A DNA stretch of 14,744 nt. Origin: an uncultured Lachnospiraceae bacterium. GTDB lineage: Bacteria; Bacillota; Clostridia; Lachnospirales; Lachnospiraceae. The stretch covers positions 1-14,744 of the forward strand of contig CAJUIP010000061.1 in assembly GCA_910586315.1 (NCBI GenBank), in the 5' to 3' direction. Below the pieces are notes generated by a model. That model saw only the letters and a list, made by a program, of their open reading frames with translations. It made no database searches and was not told the origin of the DNA. Numbering within the stretch: the stretch's first letter is position 1; every line of letters begins with the position of its first letter. Positions 1 to 6,217 of the stretch are shown here, in pieces. The position numbers were made by a program, and so were the translations under genes.

Positions 1-301
1 CCCCTTTCAGGGTAACCGAGATCACGGGGAATTTTCCCATATATTTTTCACAATAACCGGATTCTCTGCTGATCTCCAGCCCCTCAAACAGCTCGCCGTT
101 ACATCCATACTCAAAGAAATAGCGGAGCATGTTCATATTCAGCGACTTGCCGAACCGCCGGGGACGGGTGAAAAGGTTTACTTTTCCCCAATTATCCAGC
201 AGTTCTTTGATCAGTCCGGTTTTATCCGCATAGTAGAAGCCTTCCGTCCTTATTTCTTCAAAGTTTTCGATTCCGATAGGAAGCTTTACTTTTTTATTCA
301 T
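1..301 (-). CDS. AAA-ATPase-like protein, N-terminal part (runs off window)
   Basis: This is the 5' end of a gene leaving the window to the left, with 100 codons visible. The start ATG is at 301, preceded on the minus strand by an AAAGGA ribosome binding site about 9 bases upstream. The protein opens MNKKVKLPIGIENFEEIR and carries the hallmark of the AAA-ATPase_like family (PF09820): a YYADKT motif, then TRPRRFGKSLNMNM, a degenerate Walker A loop containing FGKS. Full-length members are about 500-580 residues and end in a PD-(D/E)XK nuclease-like domain that lies outside this window. Their cellular role is not settled; they are often numerous per genome. It is a paralogue of the divergently oriented broken gene at 553-2295, and the two share most residues over the visible stretch. 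The visible frame is intact. Confidence 0.85.
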   Translation of the reverse strand, partial: MNKKVKLPIGIENFEEIRTEGFYYADKTGLIKELLDNWGKVNLFTRPRRFGKSLNMNMLRYFFEYGCNGELFEGLEISRESGYCEKYMGKFPVISVTLKG

Positions 302-552
302 ACGCTGAATCCTTTCGTCCCTATGAGATATCGCCGCTTTTACCGGCCGCCAGCCATCCTTCTGCCATCTGCAGTGTCTGGGAATTCCAACGTACTTGTA
401 TGGTATCACAGAAAAGTATTTTAGGCAACATTTTTACGATCCTTTGGGAACTTCAGGGTTAACATGGACTGTAAATGCATAAGGGGGTATGATATACTGA
501 ATGTACTGAAACGCATGTATTGTCTTTTCACTGCAGGGAGGAGGATTGCCAG

Positions 553-2295
553 ATGGAGGAAAGGAAAAAGCGCTTCCAATCGGGATTGAATTTTTTCGGG
601 ATTTTAAACTGAAGGATTACTATTACGTGGATAAAACGGCTTTTATCGCGGAGTTCCTGCGAACGAAAGGAACCGTGAACCTTTTCACCAGGCCCCGGCG
701 CTTCGGGAAAAGTCTGAACATGAATATGTTCAAGTCCTTTTTTGAAATCGGGGCAGATGCGTCCCTGTTCGGAGGGGCTTGACATTTCCAGGGAGACAGA
801 GCTATGTGAGCGGCATGTGGGGAAGTACCCGGTCATCTCGCTCAGCTTAAAGGATGTGGAAGGCGGTGACTTTGAGACGGCCTGTGACAGCCTGGGCATG
901 CTGGTCAGTGCGGAAGCGACCCGCTTCGCTTTTCTGAAGGAAAGTGACAGGCTGCAGGAAGAGGATAAGGCGAGGTTCCGTCAGCTCATGGCCGGGGACT
1001 TTGAAAGGGCGGCTTTCCTTTATGGAAGCCTGAAACTGCTAAGCCGGCTGCTTAGTGAACACTATGGCCGCCGGGTCGTGATCCTGATCGACGAGTACGA
1101 TGTGCCTCTGGATAAGGCTTATCAGAGAGGGTATTACGCACAGATGGTGGATCTGATCCGTTCTTTTCTCAGTCAGGCGCTCAAAACAAATGAGAGGCTG
1201 GATTTTGCCGTGCTTACCGGATGCCTGAGAATTGCCATGTCTTCCTGCGGAAGACATGGAGAGAGTATTTTCAAGGGCCTGAATAACTTTAAAGTGCGCT
1301 TTATCTCCGACGGGCAGTGTGCGGAGTATTTCGGCTTCACCGATGGTGAAGTAAAGGAAATGCTCAGATACTATGGCGTGGAAGACCGTTTTTCGGATGT
1401 TAAAGACTGGTACGACGGCTACCGCTTCAGGAGTGTGGATGTTTACTGTCCCTGGGATGTAATCAATCAGTGTGATCTGCTGAGGATGTCAAAGGATGCT
1501 CCTATCAAAGGATGCTCCTATGAGACCGCACTGGGAGAACAGCAGCAGTAACGCCATTATAAAGGACATCCTGGAGGATGCCACAGAGGCCACAAAAGGG
1601 AGATTGAGGCGCTGATTTCCGGCGAGGCCGTGGAGAAGGAGATTATTCCGGAGCTGACCTACGCAGACCCTGATAACAGGAATGTAAATATCCGTCAGAC
1701 GTATCTGTGGAGCGTCCTCTACGCCACGGGATATCTAACCGATGCCGAAAAATTCGACGGAGGGCGCCATAAGCTGGTGATTCCGAATAAGGAGGTTCTC
1801 AGGATTTATGAAAATAAAATCCGCACATGGTTTGAGGATCAGGTAACCGGCGACAGGAAGCGCTGGGAGACTTTCTGCAGGGCAGTCAAAACCGGCAACG
1901 CCGAGACCGTGCAGGAGCTGTTTGGCGCATTCCTGTCGGAATCCATCAGCATCCGCGACACGGCGGTGAGAAAGGAGAAAAAGGAAAATTTCTACCACGG
2001 CATTTTCCTGGGCCTTTTGCGGGCAGAAGGCAGCTGGATTGTAAAATCCAACGCCGAGTCCGGCACCGGCTACTCCGATATCCTGCTCATTGTCCCGAGA
2101 GAGAAAACCGGTTGTGTCATCGAAGTGAAATATACCGAGAACGGCGCCTTTGACGCCGCGCTCCGAGAGGCGATGGAGCAGATCGAAACCCATGAATACG
2201 TTGATCTGCTGAGGCGGGAAGGCATGGAGACGATTCATAAATATGGTCTGGCCTGCTATCGGAAAACCTGCCGGCTGGCGTATGAAAAAGAATAG
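553..2295 (+). pseudogene. AAA-ATPase-like / PD-(D/E)XK nuclease protein, four frameshifts
   Basis: The gene would encode about 575 residues: an AAA-ATPase_like domain (PF09820) and a C-terminal PD-(D/E)XK nuclease-like domain (PDDEXK_9 type). Visible landmarks are RPRRFGKS near 690-715, a Walker B-like VVILIDEYD near 1075-1100, and the nuclease pattern GYSD (Asp at 2077) followed by IEVK (Glu at 2122, Lys at 2128). The start is ATG 553, 8 bases after a GGAGGAGG site. A TTG at 546 reads the correct family frame but abuts that site. Four breaks are visible: one A missing from the A-run 565-569 (MEERKK to ALPIGIE); one G too many in 774-777; a 16-bp tandem duplication at 1489-1520; and one A missing in 1594-1597 (expected TKREIEAL). 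Correcting all four gives one continuous family-like protein ending at TAG 2295. As sequenced it cannot make a full product. Confidence 0.85.
1489..1520 (+). repeat. 16-bp tandem duplication breaking the ATPase gene
   Basis: Two perfect head-to-tail copies of TCAAAGGATGCTCCTA lie at 1489-1504 and 1505-1520. Sixteen is not a multiple of three, so the second copy shifts the frame and leads to the stop at 1549-1551. With one copy removed the translation continues as SKDAPMRPHWENSSSNAI, which fits the expected family sequence. This is a typical replication-slippage product and, unlike the other breaks in this gene, is not a homopolymer change. Confidence 0.9.
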
Positions 2296-2317
2296 AAATA
2301 AGAAGAATTACAGACCG

Positions 2318-2343
2318 ACTCTACCGGCTTTGGCCGGTAGAGT
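2318..2343. terminator. Strong hairpin between convergent genes
   Basis: A perfect 11-bp stem, ACTCTACCGGC / GCCGGTAGAGT, with a TTTG loop lies between the convergent ATPase pseudogene (plus) and the holin gene (minus). It overlaps the last codons of the holin. No T-run follows immediately on either strand; T-rich sequence begins about 15 bases away on the plus strand. It is probably a bidirectional transcription end or mRNA-stabilising hairpin rather than a textbook intrinsic terminator. Confidence 0.6.
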
Positions 2344-2806
2344 GAGTATCGTCTATATCTTTTTTTAATTCAGATAAAAGTTTGCTCAAAAAATTTGGCA
2401 ATTCACATCCCATCCTGCTTATATTTTCCAGTATTGACAGAATTTCATTGATTATTAACCATATTGTCACTACTAAGCCAAAAAAGGTATTTGTTGAATA
2501 TTTTAGACCCAGCTCACTGGAAAATTTGAATAATAAATAATCAATGCAAACAGCTACGACTATTGTCAGCATATATCCTATTTTTTTATATATTCCCAGT
2601 ATGCCTTTTTTGCTGTTTAAACCATATTGATGACTATCTTCATTTTCCAGTGCCTCTTTTTTCGCAGCTAATATTCCTGATATATAATCAAGAATCATTA
2701 ACAGAATGAATAAGATAATTGCAGGGAGAAGCAAGCCCAATTTATTGATTATCCATGTACATAGAAGTAAAATTCCATTTTTTCCCATAATAATTTTATT
2801 ATTCAT
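2321..2806 (-). CDS. TcdE/phage-type holin (161 aa)
   Basis: This is a small membrane protein of the toxin secretion/phage lysis holin family (PF05105 type), which forms membrane lesions and in Clostridioides difficile (TcdE) helps release toxins lacking signal peptides. I chose ATG 2806 because GGAGGA lies 7 bases upstream; an earlier ATG at 2872 would run into the sigma gene. Hydrophobic segments lie near residues 22-47, 76-94 and 107-126. Family landmarks are LDYISG (39-44), SKKGILGIYKK (65-75), NEILSILEN (120-128) and a charged C-terminus containing LSELKKD. The 161-aa length is close to the usual one. The start overlaps the end of the sigma-factor gene by 8 bases, implying co-transcription and translational coupling. 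No other phage genes are nearby, which favours a secretion role over a lysis cassette. Confidence 0.88.
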   Translation of the reverse strand: MNNKIIMGKNGILLLCTWIINKLGLLLPAIILFILLMILDYISGILAAKKEALENEDSHQYGLNSKKGILGIYKKIGYMLTIVVAVCIDYLLFKFSSELGLKYSTNTFFGLVVTIWLIINEILSILENISRMGCELPNFLSKLLSELKKDIDDTHSTGQSR

Positions 2807-3352
2807 TTTTATTTCCTCCAAAATAGTTGTTTTTAAGATGCAAATAAAGTGATTTACGTAGTCGATGTACATATTGACGTGAAACCTTAAAGTATTTTGC
2901 TATTTCAGCATCTGATTTTTCCATCAGCAAAATCTGATAAGATATTTTTTGTTTTTTCCATTCGTATTTCGCAATATTTGTTTTATATCTTCACGGAAAA
3001 TCAATTCGGTAAACTCATAAGAAGATTCTATAAGGGATGGAAATTCAAAAGTTTCATCAATTTCAATAGAAATAATTTCATTTTGTTTTTTGCTTTTTCT
3101 GTAAAGATCTAAAAATTTATTTTTTAACGCATTATTTAAATATGAGAGACATTCCCCGTCACTGTTGTAGTATTTCATTTTTAAGATGGATTCCCATAAA
3201 GCCAATATGAGTTCTTGTCTTATATCCTCTCTATCATTTTTATATAGTAGTCTTACGTATTTACTGATTAATGGATTCATATTATCAAGCAATTTTGAAA
3301 AGCTGTCTTTATTCGATTTAATGTTTTTCAATAATTCACACCATTCTCCCAT
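2799..3352 (-). pseudogene. TcdR/UviA-like sigma factor, frameshifted before region 4
   Basis: An alternative RNA polymerase sigma factor resembling the group that controls clostridial toxins and bacteriocins. Start ATG 3352 is set by GGAGGT six bases upstream. The intact part (142 aa, stop at 2924) contains sigma region 2 over about residues 20-90, including NDREDIRQELILALWES and YLNNALKNKFLDLYRKSKKQ. The reading then stops after NGKNKKYLIRFC. In the next frame it continues as ILLMEKSDAEIAKYF, then VSRQYVHRLRKSL, a clear region 4.2 helix-turn-helix, ending at 2799. Adding one base in the A-rich stretch (two A6 runs, plus strand 2945-2957) rejoins the halves into 184 residues, the length known for TcdR. 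The rejoined gene overlaps the holin start by 8 bases. The break may be a mutation, a phase-variable run or a sequencing error; as written the DNA-binding half is not translated in frame. Confidence 0.78.
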
Positions 3353-3371
3353 AGCTTTACCTCCATGAGAT

Positions 3372-3399
3372 AAAAAGAAGGGATACATGAAAATGTAAA
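3372..3399 (-). promoter_or_regulatory. TcdR-class promoter of the sigma/holin operon
   Basis: On the minus strand TTTACA (3399-3394) is followed by 16 bases and CTTTTT (3377-3372). The ribosome binding site GGAGGT (3364-3359) and ATG (3352) follow directly, so the leader would be very short. The element matches in sequence and spacing the ones before the 177-aa and DUF1906 genes. TTTACA is the -35 sequence reported for TcdR/BotR-class sigma factors. I infer self-activation of the sigma gene. Confidence 0.65.
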
Positions 3400-3447
3400 C
3401 TATGATCTTTTTAATAAATAAAACAGAATATGATAAAAAGGAGTAAA

Positions 3448-3628
3448 TTGAACCGTAGGGGCTATAGCACTTATGCTAGCATCATAAACCAACATTGAAC
3501 GTAAAGAGATTGAAAGAAATACCCTGCTCCTCCTAAACGACGACAATTACGTTTGTGGTTTTTGTGCGCGTCTATACCAGGGAGGTATACTAAAAAATAT
3601 TTCATTAGATGTTTCAAGGAGCATATAA
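3448..3628 (+). pseudogene. Possible small decayed ORF (about 59 aa if rejoined)
   Basis: TTG 3448 lies four bases after AAAAAGGAG and reads NRRGYSTYASIINQH before a stop at 3496. The next frame, open 3488-3628, reads IERKEIERNTLLLLNDD and then YVCGFCARLYQGGILK. Removing one A near 3486-3488 joins them. The composition looks protein-like, but I recognise no family and the length is small, so chance is possible. Its position between the sigma promoter and the cargo genes would fit a lost member of the regulon. Confidence 0.25.
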
Positions 3629-3678
3629 CCTTTGACAGACACATTCGTAAAACACGCACTTACGTATTTTTGTATCTG

Positions 3679-3706
3679 TTTACACACTCATATTTTTTTA
3701 CTTGGG
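3679..3706 (+). promoter_or_regulatory. Orphan TTTACA-N16-CTTGGG element
   Basis: TTTACA at 3679-3684 is followed by exactly 16 bases and CTTGGG at 3701-3706. The -35 and spacing match the three regulon promoters, but the -10 matches only in its first three bases. No intact gene follows before 4264, so it may be a relic of a lost cargo gene or a chance match. Confidence 0.3.
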
Positions 3707-4189
3707 AGTGAGTTACCAATCAAATATCATGCTGGTATTGCCATCAATGGCATCCAGGCAGATCATTGGATTGAAACCACATAGACGGCAAAAATTTGAT
3801 TCTACGTTGTCCAAGTTAGCAATATACATGGATTTCTCTGTAGTGTATGACAATAGATATTAATAGAAGATGTAACCTTATGATTGAATACAAGATGAAA
3901 TACTTGTATTTCTATATTTATTATAAAGATAATATGATACATATAAAATGAACAAATATACGTGAAAACAAAACCAATAGGTATGATTGGATATAGATAA
4001 AATGATTAGAGCACCAGAAGCTCCTATCCGTCTGGGACAAAATTTGTGCATTGATAATCGAATATCTTCATGGGCCTGTCTGATGAGGATATACTGTCTG
4101 CGCTTTTCTTACACAAAGGGGACTTTTATTTACCCTTTGTTACTTCAATCGTAATATTAAAAATATGAAAACCTGAGATAAAATGGGGG

Positions 4190-4217
4190 TTTACATTTGC
4201 CACTAAAATATCTTTAT
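4190..4217 (+). promoter_or_regulatory. TcdR-class promoter of the 177-aa gene
   Basis: TTTACA (4190-4195), 16 bases, then CTTTAT (4212-4217). The predicted leader is about 40 bases and contains the palindrome ATTTGCAAAT at 4227-4236. Sequence and spacing match the elements before the sigma gene and the DUF1906 gene, so control by the neighbouring sigma factor is likely. This is an inference from three matching sites; no transcript start is known. Confidence 0.65.
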
Positions 4218-4226
4218 ATATGATAG

Positions 4227-4236
4227 ATTTGCAAAT
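4227..4236 (+). promoter_or_regulatory. Palindromic leader element ATTTGCAAAT, copy 1
   Basis: A perfect 10-bp palindrome beginning 10 bases after the -10 element and 28 bases before the start codon. The same palindrome sits at the equivalent place before the DUF1906 gene (6179-6188). The rest of both leaders up to the start codon is also similar. It could be an operator or a shared 5' leader carried along by duplication. Confidence 0.45.
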
Positions 4237-4263
4237 CAAATAAATGTGAAAAGGAGAAAAATT

Positions 4264-4797
4264 ATGAGTTATCATGGATGGGAAATCAATTTATCAGATG
4301 ATATTCCTGTGTATCAGATGTTAAACAATGGAGCTGTGAGCAATGTTGAAATCGGAAAGATCCTGAAAAATGAATGTTTTGTCCATGGCGGCGTTATCGG
4401 AGCTGCATGGGAGGGGATTGACCTGCCAGTATGGGTTCTGGCGCCCAATCACAAAATGACCATGGGAGTAGTCACAGAATATGATTCCGTTGACTTCGCA
4501 GACTATGCATCAAACGGCACCTCGTGGGAAAAGGTAAGCACACTGGAAAGACAGGTGAAATATGCGACGGTAGCATATTACGCTGATGGGAAGGTGTGTT
4601 GCAGCCTGCCCGCAGGTTCCCGTGTCTGGTTGGATCCCGCCTGTACGCGTGGCGATCAGAATGCTAATTATATTGCGGTATCCAGTGTAAAAACAGCTGC
4701 CGGAAAAACATATAATTTTGTCGGAAATGGATTTATTGATCTTACGTATGGAGGCCGTTGGGTCAATGTCAATAATATTTTGCTTCGAAAGGTATAA
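4264..4797 (+). CDS. 177-aa cargo protein with possible tandem SH3-like segments
   Basis: I do not recognise a named family. ATG 4264 is chosen because AAGGAG lies seven bases upstream; a GTG at 4246 is in frame but sits before that site. The protein is soluble-looking, with no signal peptide or membrane segment. Residues 13-75 (DDIPVYQ, then IGKILKNECF, then LPVWVLAPNH) and about 100-175 (GSRVWLDPACTRG, GRWVNVNNILLRKV) are beta-rich and resemble SH3-type wall-binding folds, which is a weak fold impression. It is preceded by a TcdR-class promoter and followed by a strong terminator, so it is its own transcription unit. The shared promoter and leader with the DUF1906 gene suggest joint production and release through the TcdE-like holin. 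A bacteriocin-like or wall-targeting role is inferred only from context. Confidence 0.7.
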   Translation: MSYHGWEINLSDDIPVYQMLNNGAVSNVEIGKILKNECFVHGGVIGAAWEGIDLPVWVLAPNHKMTMGVVTEYDSVDFADYASNGTSWEKVSTLERQVKYATVAYYADGKVCCSLPAGSRVWLDPACTRGDQNANYIAVSSVKTAAGKTYNFVGNGFIDLTYGGRWVNVNNILLRKV

Positions 4798-4847
4798 ACA
4801 GACAGCAGTGATACTGCCTTTCAAAGAATAGAACAAAAGGAATAATT

Positions 4848-4893
4848 AAAGACACCGTTATATTTGTGGAAATAACAAATTAACGGTGTCTTT
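4848..4893 (+). terminator. Rho-independent terminator after the 177-aa gene
   Basis: A 13-bp stem, AAAGACACCGTTA (4848-4860) with TAACGGTGTCTTT (4881-4893), is extended inside by ATTTGT/ACAAAT around a short loop. The T-rich 3' arm continues into TATTGTAA. It lies about 50 bases after the stop codon and closes this unit before the RCC1 gene. The A-rich 5' flank could let it work in both directions. Confidence 0.8.
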
Positions 4894-5000
4894 ATTGTAA
4901 TTCCCTCTATTAACTTAGCTCTATTTGTGTCATAATGAAATAGGAGCTGTAGCTTAAAAGGGAATAGAGAAAATTGTATTGTTGAAAGGAGAATTCTAAT

Positions 5001-6089
5001 ATGAAATGGAAAAGTGCTGTTTTTTTCGGGGCGATTGCCTGTACTGTATGCCTTATTGCCTGTGCTGATTCGAATACATATGATAACGAGCCTGGCTCTA
5101 CAGAGATAGAAGGTGTTTTTTTAACAAAGGAAGAAGGCACGTTGAATGAACTGGAGGAGGAAAAGAAAATTAATATAGAACTGGATATTGAGGATTACTA
5201 TATCACAAACACCGGAGATCCGTCTAATTTATATCATATTGACGAGGAGGGGGTCTTATGGGGATGCGGAAGGAATAATTATGCCCAACTTGGAATGGAA
5301 CAGGACTATTCCTTCTATGAAGACATGCAGAAAATTGCGGAAAATGTAATCCATGTAGATTTTTCTCAGACCGGATATGTGATTTTTTTGACTGCAGATC
5401 ATCAGCTTTATGGGCTGGGAAATGCGGGATGCGGTGCATTACAGCAATATAAGGAATTTGACTGGATGAAATATATAGGTGTGAATGCGGAACATTATAC
5501 TGTCTCTGAGCCATGTCTGTTAATGGAAAATGTAATTTATGCCCGATGCGGCCGGAGCGACGTGGCCTGTATTACGGAGGATTCATCCGTTTGGATCTTT
5601 GGTACAGTGGGATTTGACGCAGGGACAATCTGTTATTCTCAGTATCCCGTTAAAATACTGGAGAATGCTGTGCTTATAACGGGAGGATTCTTTAACCATG
5701 CCGCTTTGCTTGCGGATGGCAGCGTATGGACATGGGGATATAATTATTCGGGGAACTGCGGCGTTGCCGGGGGAGGAATTATTTCCGAGCCGGCCAAAGC
5801 TGCGGAGAATGCCGTTATGGTATGGACAGGCAGTATAAAATATAACACAGATTGCAATGATATAGCTGAATTTGGGGGCGAATATGAAAGAGGAATGGAG
5901 AATACCATTATTTTAACGGATCAGGGGGAGTACTTGATTTGCGGAGCTTATGTGGGTACGGAAGAGAAAGTGCTGCCTGTTTATTATGAAACTTCAAATT
6001 ATTCCATGAAATGCACATATGAATTTTTACCTTTAAATCAGGAGAATTACCAGGGGCCTGTTTCCTTCCCAGACAACATGATGGAATAA
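5001..6089 (+). CDS. RCC1-repeat lipoprotein (362 aa)
   Basis: A predicted surface lipoprotein: a lysine-containing hydrophobic leader ends in the lipobox LIAC with Cys21, followed by a linker (residues 22-75) and a beta-propeller-like body. RCC1-type repeats are visible as GVLWGCGRNNYAQLG (84-98), HQLYGLGNAGCG (134-145), SSVWIFGTVG (195-204) and GSVWTWGYNYSGNCG (240-254). Such propellers usually bind other proteins. Only about four repeats are clear where a full propeller has seven, so it may be partial or divergent. The start has an AAAGGAG site about 10 bases upstream. No TcdR-class element precedes it, so its control may be separate even though it sits between two cargo genes of the sigma regulon. 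It could be a surface partner or protective factor for the cargo; that is inference. Confidence 0.75.
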   Translation: MKWKSAVFFGAIACTVCLIACADSNTYDNEPGSTEIEGVFLTKEEGTLNELEEEKKINIELDIEDYYITNTGDPSNLYHIDEEGVLWGCGRNNYAQLGMEQDYSFYEDMQKIAENVIHVDFSQTGYVIFLTADHQLYGLGNAGCGALQQYKEFDWMKYIGVNAEHYTVSEPCLLMENVIYARCGRSDVACITEDSSVWIFGTVGFDAGTICYSQYPVKILENAVLITGGFFNHAALLADGSVWTWGYNYSGNCGVAGGGIISEPAKAAENAVMVWTGSIKYNTDCNDIAEFGGEYERGMENTIILTDQGEYLICGAYVGTEEKVLPVYYETSNYSMKCTYEFLPLNQENYQGPVSFPDNMME

Positions 6090-6140
6090 TATTTCTATCA
6101 GACAGTACAAGTTTATCCACTAAATAAAACGAAATGACGG

Positions 6141-6168
6141 TTTACACATGGCCGATAATTCTCTTTTT
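6141..6168 (+). promoter_or_regulatory. TcdR-class promoter of the DUF1906 gene
   Basis: TTTACA (6141-6146), 16 bases, then CTTTTT (6163-6168). The leader of about 43 bases carries ATTTGCAAAT at 6179-6188 and ends in GAAAGGAAAG before ATG 6218. The element lies inside the in-frame extension back to an ATG at 6134, which argues that translation begins at 6218. Confidence 0.65.
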
Positions 6169-6178
6169 TATTAGCAGA

Positions 6179-6188
6179 ATTTGCAAAT
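6179..6188 (+). promoter_or_regulatory. Palindromic leader element ATTTGCAAAT, copy 2
   Basis: The second perfect copy of the 10-bp palindrome, beginning 11 bases after the -10 element, almost the same register as copy 1 at 4227-4236. Shared placement at the two cargo promoters, and absence at the sigma promoter, suggests a cargo-specific operator or leader feature. Confidence 0.45.
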
Positions 6189-6217
6189 TCACTAAATTTA
6201 TGAAAGGAAAGAGAAGA

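Larger units (their letters stand above)
3400..4180. other. AT-rich gene-poor stretch with remnants
   Basis: No intact gene is convincing here. A TTG at 3448 preceded by AAAAAGGAG opens a frame that, with one base removed near 3485-3490, would run to 3628 as a protein of about 59 aa containing NDDNYVCGFCARLYQGG. A frame at 3711-3785 (LPIKYHAGIAINGIQADHW) and a 50-codon frame at 4002-4154 lack ribosome binding sites. A hairpin ACAAAGGG/CCCTTTGT (4113-4120 with 4133-4140) has no T-run. An orphan promoter-like element lies at 3679-3706. The stretch separates the divergent regulatory and cargo halves and probably holds decayed cargo. Confidence 0.45.

Noticed and set aside
4002..4154. 50-codon plus-strand frame
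   Set aside because: No ribosome binding site, unusual composition, and it crosses a hairpin; most likely chance.
6134..6217. N-terminal extension of the DUF1906 protein from ATG 6134
   Set aside because: The regulon promoter and leader lie within it and the good ribosome binding site is just before ATG 6218; the repeated ATGGCCGATAAT at 6148 and 6218 is probably incidental.
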